64,000 nucleotides of DNA. It comes from Bradyrhizobium agreste (GTDB lineage: Bacteria > Pseudomonadota > Alphaproteobacteria > Rhizobiales > Xanthobacteraceae). Location of the stretch: assembly GCF_016031625.1 (NCBI RefSeq), contig NZ_JACCHP010000012.1, forward strand, positions 62,001 to 126,000, read 5' to 3'. Position 1 is the first letter of the stretch. Each line of letters begins with the position of its first letter. The notes below the pieces were generated by a model. It searched no databases. It was not told the DNA's origin and worked only from the letters and a program-made list of their open reading frames with translations. Shown piece by piece: positions 14,483 to 23,467 of this stretch. The position numbers and the translations under genes are program-made.

Positions 14483-16285
14483 CTAGCGCTGGAAATCAGC
14501 GTCCCGGTCATCCTCGCCGTCGTTCATGTCGAAGGCGAAGCCGCCGCCACCGGCGACCTTCAGCGCACGGGCCGGCTTGGCCTGCGGCTTCTTGGCCGGA
14601 CGCTCGGCCGCCGCCATGGTGGCAGCCTTTGCACGCAGCTGGTTGACCGCGCGGTCGATCGGCGCGACCGCCTGACTCTTTGCGCCCTGCTCGATGCGGA
14701 AATAAGCGATGGTCGACTGCAGCTGCTCGGCCTGCGAGGCGAGCTCCTCCGAGGTCGAGGACACCTGCTCGGATGCGCTGGCGTTCTGCTGGCCGACCTT
14801 GTCGAGCTGCTGGATCGCCTGGTTGATCTGGGCGGAACCGACGTCCTGCTCGCGGCAGGCGGCGGTGATCTCCTCGACCAGCTCGGCCGTCTTCTTGATG
14901 TCAGGAACGAGCTTCGCCAGCATCGCGCCGGCCTCCTGCGCGACCTTGACCGTATCGGTCGATAGCGTGCCGATCTCGGCTGCGGCCGCCTGGCTGCGCT
15001 CGGCGAGCTTGCGCACTTCGGAGGCGACGACGGCAAAACCCTTGCCGTGCTCGCCGGCGCGCGCGGCCTCGACCGCGGCGTTGAGCGCGAGCAGGTCGGT
15101 CTGGCGCGCGATCTCCTGTACGATGGTGATCTTCTCGGCGATGGTCTGCATCGCATTAACCGCGCGGCCAACGGCGGCGCCGCTGGCCTCCGCGTCCTTG
15201 GCAGACTGCGCGGCGATCTTCTCGGTCTGGCTGGCGTTGTCGGCGTTCTGCTTCACGTTGGAGGCCATCTCCTCCATCGAGGAGGAAGCTTCCTCGGCGG
15301 ACGAAGCCTGCTCGGTCGCGCCCTGCGACAGCTGCTCGGCGCTGGCGGAGAGCTCCTGGCTGCCGGCGGAGACGTTTTGCGCCGCGGTCAAGGCTTCCGA
15401 CACGATCTGGCGGAGCTTCTCGACCATGCGCTCGAGCGCGAGACCCAACGTGTCCTTGTCGGACAGCGGCTTGGCTTCGACTGTGAGATTGCCTTGTGCA
15501 ATCTCATTTGCGACGGCCGCGGTCTTGTTGAGGTTGACGGTCATCGCGTTGAGGGACTTCACGAGATCGCCGATCTCGTCATTGCTGGAAGCATCGATTT
15601 TCTGGCTTAGGTCGCCGATCGCCACCGCATCCGCCAGCCCGACGGCCTTGGCGAGCGACCGACTGATACTGATCGAAATCCAGACTGCGCTGGTCGCCGC
15701 AACGATGAGCGAGACGACGACCAGGACGATGAGAATCAGTTGCGCGCGATGACTCTCCTCGCTGGACTGCACGGCCTGCTCGGCCATTTGCCGCTTGGCA
15801 TTCGCAACATAGGCTCCCATGGCCTCCGTGGCGTCTGCGACCATCTTGCGCCCGTCACCCATCGAGCGTTCCGTTGCCTTCGTCTTGTCCGTCTTTGCCA
15901 ACCTGATCGTCTCTTCCTGATACGCGTTCATCCTGGCATAGGCACCGGCAAAGTTGTCGAGCAGCTTTTTGCCGCCCTCGCTGGCGAGCGCATGGACCTC
16001 GTCCCTGATCTTCGTCGCCTCCTGGCGGAGCTTGGCGGCCTGCGCAGCGAATTCATCGGCTTCGCTCGGCGTTCCCAAAATTGCGTTCTTTTCCGCCCTG
16101 AGCTGCTGCCAAATAATCTTTTCGACCTCGGCGGCTTTCTCCATCCGCTTGGCACGAAGCACCATGGACTCCGCGGTCGCGGCCATGTCGGACAATTTCA
16201 TGTAGCTTACGGCGCCTGCTACAATAAAAAGAAGAATGACGACGCCGAAGGCGCTGGCGAGCTTGGCTTTGACTGTGAATCTCAT
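14483..16285 (-). CDS. Methyl-accepting chemotaxis protein (two HAMP units)
   Basis: A 600-residue receptor. A membrane helix at about 10-28 is followed by a periplasmic four-helix-bundle-type ligand domain (about 30-185, KLSDMAATAESMV...), then a second membrane helix (about 186-208). A first HAMP (about 210-260) and a second HAMP-like unit (about 262-300, TAAVANEIAQGNLTVEAKPL) come next, then the signalling domain with the hairpin LLALNAAVEAARAGEHGKGFAVVASEVRKLAERS. The C-terminus lacks a CheR/CheB-tethering NWETF pentapeptide but ends with a Gly-rich linker and acidic tail (GGGGFAFDM...RDADFQR). Ligand unknown. Confidence 0.95.
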   Translation of the reverse strand: MRFTVKAKLASAFGVVILLFIVAGAVSYMKLSDMAATAESMVLRAKRMEKAAEVEKIIWQQLRAEKNAILGTPSEADEFAAQAAKLRQEATKIRDEVHALASEGGKKLLDNFAGAYARMNAYQEETIRLAKTDKTKATERSMGDGRKMVADATEAMGAYVANAKRQMAEQAVQSSEESHRAQLILIVLVVVSLIVAATSAVWISISISRSLAKAVGLADAVAIGDLSQKIDASSNDEIGDLVKSLNAMTVNLNKTAAVANEIAQGNLTVEAKPLSDKDTLGLALERMVEKLRQIVSEALTAAQNVSAGSQELSASAEQLSQGATEQASSAEEASSSMEEMASNVKQNADNASQTEKIAAQSAKDAEASGAAVGRAVNAMQTIAEKITIVQEIARQTDLLALNAAVEAARAGEHGKGFAVVASEVRKLAERSQAAAAEIGTLSTDTVKVAQEAGAMLAKLVPDIKKTAELVEEITAACREQDVGSAQINQAIQQLDKVGQQNASASEQVSSTSEELASQAEQLQSTIAYFRIEQGAKSQAVAPIDRAVNQLRAKAATMAAAERPAKKPQAKPARALKVAGGGGFAFDMNDGEDDRDADFQR

Positions 16286-16346
16286 GTCAATCTCATTTGG
16301 TTCGAATTGAGGTTCTTACGCTTGACCACGCTTCACTCTTGCAAAC

Positions 16347-16835
16347 TCAGGCGGCGCGAGGCGCATCGGTGCCGGCATCGCGCCCTTCCGGGATCTTGTC
16401 GTTCGCCATCAGCTTGGCGAGGTCGAAAATGACGACGAACTTTTCGCCCTTGCGGCCGATGCCGGCGGCATAATCGGATTGCCATCTGCCGCCGACCTCT
16501 GGGATAGGCTCGATCGCCTGCTCGTCGATGTCGGTGACCTCAAATACGCAATCGGCGACGAAGCCGACGCCGACCAGGCGGTCCTTCATCGGCACGTCGA
16601 GAATGATGATGCGGGTGGCTTCCGTGGCCGCTACGGTCGGCAGGCCGAGCTTGGTCCTGAGGTCGACGATCGGATAGCCGCTGCCGCGCACGTCGATCAT
16701 GCCGAGCAGGAAGCTCGGAGCGTGCGGAAGCCGCGAGATCGGCCGCATGTCGAGGATCTCGCGGACATTGCGGATGCTGATGCCGAATGTCTCGCCGGCG
16801 AGCCCGAGCGTCAGATATTGCGAGGTTGCGGCCAT
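16347..16835 (-). CDS. cheW: CheW, chemotaxis coupling protein
   Basis: A 162-residue adaptor of the double SH3-like CheW fold linking receptors to CheA. Recognisable elements: YLTLGLAGETFGISIRNVREIL at the N-terminus, LPHAPSFLLGMIDVRGSGYPIVDLRTKLGL in the middle, and GVGFVADCVFEVTDI near the second barrel. It lies between two receptor genes, 61 bases after one stop and 65 before the next start. A second cheW (18637-19101) belongs to the same operon; the two are only distantly similar. Confidence 0.95.
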   Translation of the reverse strand: MAATSQYLTLGLAGETFGISIRNVREILDMRPISRLPHAPSFLLGMIDVRGSGYPIVDLRTKLGLPTVAATEATRIIILDVPMKDRLVGVGFVADCVFEVTDIDEQAIEPIPEVGGRWQSDYAAGIGRKGEKFVVIFDLAKLMANDKIPEGRDAGTDAPRAA

Positions 16836-16900
16836 GATGCAGTCCAGGGATCCGATGGTTACAGATGGATACGGGCCGGCATGAGAGCCGGACCGGCTGA

Positions 16901-18598
16901 TCAGCGTTGGAACTCGGCGTCGCGCTCGTCCTCGCTGTCATGCATGTCGAAGGCGAAGCCGCCGCCGCCGGCGACTTTCATCGCACGTGCCGGCTTGCGA
17001 ACCGGCGCCGGCTTCTTCGCGCCGCGATCGACTGCGGCCATGTGCGCTGCTTTGGCGCGCAGCTGACCGACGGCGCGGTCGATCGGCTCGGCCCCGGCCG
17101 TCTCCTTGCGCTTCGCTTGCTCGATACGGAAGAACGAGATGGTGGACTGGAGCTGCTCGGCTTGCGAGGCGAGCTCCTCCGACGTCGAGGACACCTGCTC
17201 GGAGGCGCTGGCGTTCTGCTGGCCGACCTTGTCGAGCTGCTGGATAGCCTGGTTGATCTGGGCGGAACCGACGTCCTGCTCACGGCAGGCCGCGGTGATC
17301 TCCTGCACCAGCTCCGCGGTCTTCTTGATGTCGGGCACCAGCTTGGACAGCATTTGGCCCGCCTCCTGCGCGACCTTCACGCTCTCGGTCGACAGGGTGC
17401 CGATCTCCGCGGCCGCGGCCTGGCTGCGCTCGGCCAGCTTGCGCACCTCGGAGGCGACTACGGCAAAACCCTTGCCGTGCTCGCCGGCACGCGCGGCCTC
17501 GACCGCGGCGTTGAGCGCGAGCAGGTCGGTCTGGCGCGCGATCTCCTGTACGATCGTGATCTTCTCGGCGATGGTCTGCATCGCGCTGACCGCGCGGCCA
17601 ACGGCAACACCGCTGGCTTCGGCATCCTTGGCCGATTGCGCCGCGATCTTCTCGGTCTGGTTGGCGTTGTCGGCGTTCTGCTTGACGTTCGAGGCCATCT
17701 CCTCCATCGACGACGAGGCCTCTTCCGCGGACGAGGCCTGCTCGGTCGCGCCCTGCGAGAGCTGCTCGGCGCTGGCCGACAGCTCCTGGCTGCCGGCAGA
17801 GACGTTCTGTGCCGCCGTGAGCGCTTCCTCGACGACGCGGCGGAGCTTCTCGACCATCGCGTTGAGCGATTTGACGAGATCGCCGATCTCGTCGTTGCTG
17901 GAGACGTCGATGGTCTGGCTGAGATCGCCGTTCGCCACCGCCCCGGCGAGGCCGACCGCACGGCCGAGGCCGCGGGCGATGCTGACGGAAATCCAGATCG
18001 CGGCAACGAGGCCGATCGCGAGCGAGGCCAGCACGAACGAAATCAGCAGGAGATGAGCCCGGTTGCCATCCTCGTGGGCCTGGACCGCCTGCGCATCCAT
18101 GTTCTTCTTGACGTTCGCGATGTAGATATTGGCAGCCTCCATCGCCTCGCCGACCGCCTTGCGAACGTCGGTCATCGAGCGCTCGGCGGCCTTCGCCTTG
18201 TCGGTCCGAGCGGTTTTCAGAGCTTCATCCTGAACCGCATTCATCCGCGTATAGGCCGCGCCGAAAGTGTCGAGCAGCTTCTTGCCTTCGGGCGAGGCCG
18301 CTGCATAGATTTCCTCCTTCAGCTTCAGGAGCGCCTCGCGCTGTTTGGCGATCTCGGCGAGGAAATGGTCCGTCTCGCTTTCGGGCGCGAGAAGGAGATT
18401 CTTTTCGGCCCGGACCTGGAGCAGAATTCCCTTCTCGATTTCCGCGGCGCGCTCCATTCGGCCGGCACGCGACACCAGATTGTCGGCGGTGTCGATCATC
18501 TCGCTCAGCTTCACGTAAGCGAGCCCGCCCGCCGCCATCGAGAGCAGCAGGATCACGCCGAACGCACTGGCAAGCTTTGCCTTGACGGTAAATCTCAT
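16901..18598 (-). CDS. Methyl-accepting chemotaxis protein (single HAMP)
   Basis: A 565-residue paralogue of the receptor at 14483-16285. The signal-anchor start is the same (MRFTVKAKLASAFGV), and a periplasmic four-helix bundle, second membrane helix (about 186-208) and one HAMP (about 210-260) follow. The signalling domain is almost identical to its neighbour. It lacks the roughly 39-residue second HAMP unit that follows SLNAM in the other. It shares the Gly-rich C-terminal linker and RDAEFQR tail. The ligand domains differ much more than the signalling domains, suggesting duplication followed by sensory divergence. Confidence 0.95.
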   Translation of the reverse strand: MRFTVKAKLASAFGVILLLSMAAGGLAYVKLSEMIDTADNLVSRAGRMERAAEIEKGILLQVRAEKNLLLAPESETDHFLAEIAKQREALLKLKEEIYAAASPEGKKLLDTFGAAYTRMNAVQDEALKTARTDKAKAAERSMTDVRKAVGEAMEAANIYIANVKKNMDAQAVQAHEDGNRAHLLLISFVLASLAIGLVAAIWISVSIARGLGRAVGLAGAVANGDLSQTIDVSSNDEIGDLVKSLNAMVEKLRRVVEEALTAAQNVSAGSQELSASAEQLSQGATEQASSAEEASSSMEEMASNVKQNADNANQTEKIAAQSAKDAEASGVAVGRAVSAMQTIAEKITIVQEIARQTDLLALNAAVEAARAGEHGKGFAVVASEVRKLAERSQAAAAEIGTLSTESVKVAQEAGQMLSKLVPDIKKTAELVQEITAACREQDVGSAQINQAIQQLDKVGQQNASASEQVSSTSEELASQAEQLQSTISFFRIEQAKRKETAGAEPIDRAVGQLRAKAAHMAAVDRGAKKPAPVRKPARAMKVAGGGGFAFDMHDSEDERDAEFQR

Positions 18599-18636
18599 TC
18601 CCAGCCCCCAACCCCGGTCTCGCCTGAGACCTCATC

Positions 18637-19101
18637 TCAATTCAGAATGCGTTCCATGTTCGGAACGATGACGAACTCTTCACGCCACTTCGCGATGAAG
18701 CGGATGAATTCCGGCTTCCAGTGCATGCCGACGCGCGGCGTCTGCTGCACGTCGGTTTGCGATATCTCCGTGACCTCGTAGACCTTGTCCGCGGTGACGC
18801 CGACCAGAACCGGCTCGCCGTCGAGCTCGAGCTCGATGACGACGATGCGCGTATCGGCCGAGTTGTCGAGCTGCGGCATGCCGAAGCGAATGCGCAGGTC
18901 GGCGAGCGGAATGACGTTGCCGCGCACGTTGATAACGCTGGGAACGAAGGCGCGCGCGCCGGCCACCTTGGTCACGGGGACGGGATCGATGATCTCGCGC
19001 ACGAGACCGGCGTCGAGCGCAAATTTCTCCTCGCCGAGGCCGATCATCACGACCTGCATCGCGCCGGACTGATGCTCGCCCGCCAAACCATCGTTCATCA
19101 C
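18637..19101 (-). CDS. cheW: CheW, chemotaxis coupling protein (second copy)
   Basis: A 154-residue CheW-fold adaptor. Core elements: QVVMIGLGEEKFALDAGLVREI, VPSVINVRGNVIPLADLRIRFG (conserved NxRGxxxPxxDL) and VGVTADKVYEVTEI. Its start codon overlaps the cheA stop by 4 bases (ATGA), so translation is coupled and stoichiometric production with CheA is likely. In the receptor array CheW bridges receptor tips and the CheA P5 domain. Confidence 0.96.
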   Translation of the reverse strand: MMNDGLAGEHQSGAMQVVMIGLGEEKFALDAGLVREIIDPVPVTKVAGARAFVPSVINVRGNVIPLADLRIRFGMPQLDNSADTRIVVIELELDGEPVLVGVTADKVYEVTEISQTDVQQTPRVGMHWKPEFIRFIAKWREEFVIVPNMERILN

Positions 19102-21203
19102 GCCGCCTCGCTGATATGCTGCTTCTCGACCTTCGACTGCGCCATCGCGACGAGCTGCGCCACATCGAGGATCAGCGCCGCCGTGCCGTCACCCAGAATC
19201 GTCGCGCCCGAGAAGATGGTGACGTCGGAGTGCAGCTTCGACAGCGATTTGATCACGGTCTGGTGGTTGCCGATGATCTGGTCGGCGACGAGGCCGACCC
19301 GGGTCTCGCCGGTCGAGATGATGATCGTCTTCTGATGCCGGTCGGGCGCGCCGGAGGCGGCCATGAGCTCGCGCAGGCGCAGGAAGGGCACGAGGTTGCC
19401 GCGCACATTGAGGAAGTTGCGGCCGCGCGAACGCTCGTCCTCGGCCGTCAGCTCGACGCATTCCTCGACCGCCGACAGCGGAATGATGTAACGGCCTTCG
19501 CCGACGCGGATCAGGAGGCCCTCGATGATCGCGAGCGTGAGCGGCAGGCGCAGCGTCACAATGGTGCCCTGGCCCGGCCGGGTCGACAGGTCGATCGAGC
19601 CGCGCATGTTCTCGATGGTACGCTTGACCACGTCCATGCCGACGCCGCGGCCCGACAGCGCCGAGATCGTCTGCGCGGTCGAGAAGCCCGGATGGAACAG
19701 GAATTGATGGATCTCGTGATCGCTCAGCACGGCGCCGGCTGCGATCAGCCCCTGCTCTTCCGCCTTCGCGCGAATGCGCGCGGTGTTGAGACCGCCGCCG
19801 TTGTCCTTCACGGTGACCAGCACCTGTGCGCCAGAATGCACCGCGGCGAGCTCGATCCGGCCTTGCTCGGTCTTGCCATTGGCAGCGCGCGTCGCGCTGT
19901 CCTCGATGCCGTGGTCGATGGCATTGCGGATCAGGTGCACCAGCGGGTCGGCCAGGCACTCGATCATGGTCTTGTCGAGCTCAGTGTCTTCGCCAGAGGT
20001 AACGAATTCGACCGGCTTCGAGAGATCGCGCGACAGATCGTGCACAAGGCGGCGGAAGCGGCCAAACAGCGAGCCGATCGGCACCATGCGCGCGCCCATC
20101 GTGGTGTCGCGCAAGGAAGATGCAAGCCGCTCGATTTCCTCGGCGATCATCTTGATCGAAAGGTCCGAGCCGGCCGAAGCGAGCTGGGTCAGCCGCGCCT
20201 GGGCGATGACGAGTTCGCCGACGCGGTCCATCAGCTCATCGAGGCGCTCGGCCTGGACGCGGACGGTGGCGATGCCCCGTTCCTGCTTGGCGTCCTCGCG
20301 ACGCGCGGGCGCCGTCTCGGGCTTGATGTCGGACTTCGGCTCGCTTGCAACTTCAGCCTTGCGCTCGGGTCTTGCAGCAGGAGGCGCCGCGACGGGGGCA
20401 GCCGACTCCATCACTTGGGCAACCGTCTCGGCCGGCGGAGCCGGCTCTTCGTCCAGGAGTTGGAACAAAGGCGCGGGCGCAGGCGCTTCGACCTGCGCGA
20501 GGGGCGAGAGGGTCAGCTTCATCTCGTCCTGGACGAACATGAAGACGTCGTCGATCGCATCCTTGTCGCAGGCCGCGTGCAGCTTGACGTCCCACTTCAG
20601 ATAGCAGTCTTCCGGATCCATCTCGTCCAGGAACGGGATGCCGTCGGTGACAGGCACGACGAAGCAGGGACCGAGCTTGCAGAGGTCTTCCAACAGGTCG
20701 AGCGGATTCGAGCCGTTGCGCAGGATGTGGGATTCGAACTCGAGATACAGGTGCCAGCCGGCCTGCCTGCTTTCGTTGGGCGCCAGCGGCGGCGCCTCGG
20801 CGATCTCGGCAACCGGGGCGGAAGGCCGGTCCGACGACACGAAGCGCCTGAGGTCGTCGAGGATGGCTTCGCCGATGATGTCGTCGGTCGACTGCGGGTC
20901 CTCGATCAAGGCGCGGATGTAGTCCTTGGCGGCGAGCGCGACGGAAATCAGTTCCTGCGTCGGCTTGATCTCGCCCTTGCGGACGCGGTCGAAGGCGGTC
21001 TCGAATTCGTGGGTGAAGGAGGCGACCTTGTCGAAGCCGAACATGGCGCCCGAGCCCTTGATCGTGTGCAGGGCGCGGAAGGCGGAATCGACCAGCTCGC
21101 GGTCGTCGGGACGCTGGCCGAGATCGAGCAGGGCCCCTTCAAGAACTTCGAAGAGCTCGCTGGCTTCCTGACGAAAGACCTCGGTCGGGTCCATTGTGCT
21201 CAT
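19098..21203 (-). CDS. cheA: CheA, chemotaxis histidine kinase
   Basis: A 701-residue kinase that phosphorylates CheY and CheB. P1 Hpt domain residues 1-125 with phospho-His46 (FRALHTIKGSGAMFGF). A P2-like CheY/CheB-docking domain (about 150-235, WHLYLEFESHILRNG...). Pro/Ala-rich linker 240-305. Dimerisation P3 from about 310 (VRVQAERLDELMDRVGEL). The P4 ATPase shows HLIRNAIDHGIE (N box), DNGGGLN (G1) and SGRGVGMDVV (G2). P5 CheW-like domain from about 560. Both ends overlap neighbouring genes by 4 bases (cheY before, cheW after). Confidence 0.97.
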   Translation of the reverse strand: MSTMDPTEVFRQEASELFEVLEGALLDLGQRPDDRELVDSAFRALHTIKGSGAMFGFDKVASFTHEFETAFDRVRKGEIKPTQELISVALAAKDYIRALIEDPQSTDDIIGEAILDDLRRFVSSDRPSAPVAEIAEAPPLAPNESRQAGWHLYLEFESHILRNGSNPLDLLEDLCKLGPCFVVPVTDGIPFLDEMDPEDCYLKWDVKLHAACDKDAIDDVFMFVQDEMKLTLSPLAQVEAPAPAPLFQLLDEEPAPPAETVAQVMESAAPVAAPPAARPERKAEVASEPKSDIKPETAPARREDAKQERGIATVRVQAERLDELMDRVGELVIAQARLTQLASAGSDLSIKMIAEEIERLASSLRDTTMGARMVPIGSLFGRFRRLVHDLSRDLSKPVEFVTSGEDTELDKTMIECLADPLVHLIRNAIDHGIEDSATRAANGKTEQGRIELAAVHSGAQVLVTVKDNGGGLNTARIRAKAEEQGLIAAGAVLSDHEIHQFLFHPGFSTAQTISALSGRGVGMDVVKRTIENMRGSIDLSTRPGQGTIVTLRLPLTLAIIEGLLIRVGEGRYIIPLSAVEECVELTAEDERSRGRNFLNVRGNLVPFLRLRELMAASGAPDRHQKTIIISTGETRVGLVADQIIGNHQTVIKSLSKLHSDVTIFSGATILGDGTAALILDVAQLVAMAQSKVEKQHISEAA

Positions 21204-21565
21204 GTGCGCACCAGCTTGCCGACCACGGCGAGCAATTGTTCAGGCTTGAAAGGCTTGGTGATCCAGCCGGTGGCGCCGGCGCTCTTGGCTTCCTGCTTCA
21301 CCGTGTCGTTGGATTCGGTGGTCAGGAACACGATGGGCATGCCGACCGCGCTCGGCAGCTTGCGCAATGCGCGGATCAGCTCCAGCCCGTTCATGACGGG
21401 CATGTTGAGGTCGGTGATGACGAGGTCGAGCTTGCCGGCCTGCGCCTTGGCGAGCCCTTGGGCGCCGTCCCCGGCCTCGATCACGTTGTGGCCGGCCGGC
21501 TCGAGCACGACCTTGATCATTTGCCGAATGCTGGGAGAATCATCGACGGTCAGAATCGTGGCCAT
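21200..21565 (-). CDS. cheY: CheY-type single-domain response regulator
   Basis: A 121-residue receiver. Asp8/Asp9 acidic pocket, phospho-acceptor Asp52 (VITDLNMP), Thr82 region (FLTTES) and Lys104 (ITKPFKP). Trp101 occupies the position of the switch Tyr106 of E. coli CheY, seen in many CheY proteins of cheA operons outside enterics. It overlaps the STAS gene by one base (TGATG) and cheA by four, in the order STAS-cheY-cheA. Confidence 0.95.
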   Translation of the reverse strand: MATILTVDDSPSIRQMIKVVLEPAGHNVIEAGDGAQGLAKAQAGKLDLVITDLNMPVMNGLELIRALRKLPSAVGMPIVFLTTESNDTVKQEAKSAGATGWITKPFKPEQLLAVVGKLVRT

Positions 21566-21888
21566 CAGGTGCCATCTTTCTTTTGCGGGAAATGCTGATC
21601 GATCATCGCCTCGCTGGCGAAGCCGGCGCGGCGAAGGGTGTTGCGCAAAGATTGTGAGAAGGAGGTCAGGACCACCGGGCGGCCCTGGGCCTCGCCGGTC
21701 TTGGCGGTCGACAGCAGAAGCTGGATCGAGGTCACGTCGGCCTTGTCGACGCTGGAGCAGTCGATCTCGAGCCGTTCCTGGCGGCCGAATGCCTCGCGAA
21801 TGAGATCATAGACATTGCGGATGGCCGCAATGCTGCAATCGGCGGGCAACCGCAACGACCACTTCGGCTCCGTGGGATTGAGCGCCAT
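21565..21888 (-). CDS. STAS-domain protein at the head of the che operon
   Basis: A 107-residue protein with the alpha/beta STAS pattern of anti-sigma-factor antagonists and MlaB: SLRLPADCSIAAIRNVYDLI, then LEIDCSSVDKADVTSIQLLLS, where the Ser of VTSIQ aligns with the phosphorylatable Ser, then RPVVLTSFSQSLRNTLRRAGF. The start at 21888 excludes an unrelated extension. First gene of the operon, coupled to cheY by TGATG. STAS proteins at this position occur in several CheA systems and may modulate or be phosphorylated within the pathway; the role here is inference. Confidence 0.85.
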   Translation of the reverse strand: MALNPTEPKWSLRLPADCSIAAIRNVYDLIREAFGRQERLEIDCSSVDKADVTSIQLLLSTAKTGEAQGRPVVLTSFSQSLRNTLRRAGFASEAMIDQHFPQKKDGT

Positions 21889-22141
21889 CGCTGCACCCGC
21901 CTCTGCTAAAATTCCACTACTCGTTTGACGCGAATCTGGTGAGCAAACTCCTAACGCGGGCATCCGTACAACTACGGGTCACATTGTTCCGGAATTCGCG
22001 CAACCGCATGCAGGCCAGCACAACCCGCCGGGCATTGGCATGGGAACGCGCACATCCGCGTCGCATTTGCTTGGCGTTAAATCGGCGCGAGGTAATGGCT
22101 TGGGTTCGTGCCTTTGCCAATCAAACAGAGCCCGGCCACCG

Positions 22142-23284
22142 ATGCTGACCCAAGCGCTCCTGGTTGACGACAGCCGCTCCGTCCTCAACTTCCTGAAACG
22201 CCACATCGAGGCTGAAGGTCTGGTCGAGGCCACCACCTTCCTCGATCCTGTGGAGGCGCTGGCTTGCGCGCAGGAGCGCGCTTTCGATCTGGTGCTGGTC
22301 GACTACGAGATGCCGCACATGGACGGCATCAGCTTCATCCGCACGTTCCGCAGGCTTCCCGGCCGCGCCGATATTCCGATCGCGATGATCACCTCGCGTC
22401 AGACCGATGACGTGAAGATGGAAGCGCTGCAGGCCGGTGCAACCGATTTCCTGCCCAAGCAGCCGCAGAGCGTCGAGATGACGGTGCGCCTGCGGAATTT
22501 GGTTCAGCTTGGTGCAGCCGTACGCAAGCTGAACGACCGCGCCGCGCATCTGGCCAGCGAAGTCGCGGTCGCGACACGAAAGCTCGGTGAGCGTGAGGAG
22601 GAGATCATCCTGCGGCTCGCGCTCGCGGTCGAATACCGCGACAACGACACCGGCGAGCACACGCTGCGGGTCGCCCGCTACAGCCGCATCATCGCCGAGC
22701 AGCTTGGCCTGCCGGCCCGGCTCTGCCGCGACATCTATCTCGCCGCCCCCTTGCACGACGTCGGCAAGGTCGCCATTCCCGACAATATCCTGCTCAAGCC
22801 GGGCAAGCTCACCGAGGCGGAGATGGCGGTGATCCGGACGCATGCGACGATCGGCGAGCGCATCCTGGCCGATTCCAGCTGCGAGCTGATCCGGCTCGGT
22901 GCGCAAATTGCCGCAGGCCATCACGAGCGCTGGGACGGCGCGGGCTATCCGACGGGCCTGAAGGCGGATGAAATCCCGATCGCCGCGCGCGTGGTCGCGG
23001 TCGCCGACGTCTTCGACGCCCTGACGACGCGGCGACCATATAAGGAGCCGATGCCGCTCGAGGTCGCGCGCGGCTACCTGGTCGAGAACGCGGGGCGCCA
23101 GTTCGATCCGACTTGCGTCGAGGCTTTCCTGTCGCGCTGGGACGAGGTGGTCGAGATCGCCGGCGGTCCGCGGACGAGTCCTCCTTTGCTGCGCGCCGAG
23201 GCCCCTCTCGCTCCCAGTCTGGCGAGTGCGGCGGAGAGCTCTTCAGACGAGGACCATCCGGCCGGGACCGTCCCGATCGCCTGA
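22142..23284 (+). CDS. Response regulator with HD-GYP cyclic di-GMP phosphodiesterase output
   Basis: A 380-residue protein. Receiver domain 1-120: Asp9/Asp10, phospho-Asp54 (VLVDYEMP), Lys106 (LPKQ). A coiled linker (about 125-155) leads to the HD-GYP domain (about 160-340): GEHTLRVARYS, HDVGKVAIPDNILLKPGKL, THATIGERIL, GHHERWDGAGYPTGL and DVFDALTTRRPYKEPM. All metal ligands are present, so hydrolysis of cyclic di-GMP is expected. ATG 22142 begins at the natural receiver start. It is divergent from the che operon (253 bp apart), so chemotaxis-linked control of cyclic di-GMP is plausible. Confidence 0.92.
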   Translation: MLTQALLVDDSRSVLNFLKRHIEAEGLVEATTFLDPVEALACAQERAFDLVLVDYEMPHMDGISFIRTFRRLPGRADIPIAMITSRQTDDVKMEALQAGATDFLPKQPQSVEMTVRLRNLVQLGAAVRKLNDRAAHLASEVAVATRKLGEREEEIILRLALAVEYRDNDTGEHTLRVARYSRIIAEQLGLPARLCRDIYLAAPLHDVGKVAIPDNILLKPGKLTEAEMAVIRTHATIGERILADSSCELIRLGAQIAAGHHERWDGAGYPTGLKADEIPIAARVVAVADVFDALTTRRPYKEPMPLEVARGYLVENAGRQFDPTCVEAFLSRWDEVVEIAGGPRTSPPLLRAEAPLAPSLASAAESSSDEDHPAGTVPIA

Positions 23285-23467
23285 CCCGATCAATCCGCCA
23301 ACATCTTGCCGCGGCTCCATTTTTCTCCGGTCGCCGGTTTGAACCTGTTCCTGCTAGAGTGGCACCAAGAACTAAGAGTGATTCTGGTCACACTTGCCCC
23401 GGCGCCCTGCTGCTAGGCATCGAACCAGACGGGCACCAGAGCATCGTCGAATTGGATGAGAATTCCC

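Noticed and set aside
16907..21803. Long plus-strand frames (up to about 895 codons) opposite receptors and cheA
   Set aside because: They mirror known che genes, contain no recognisable domain, and are dominated by Arg, Asp, Gly and Leu as expected from complementing Ala/Glu codons.
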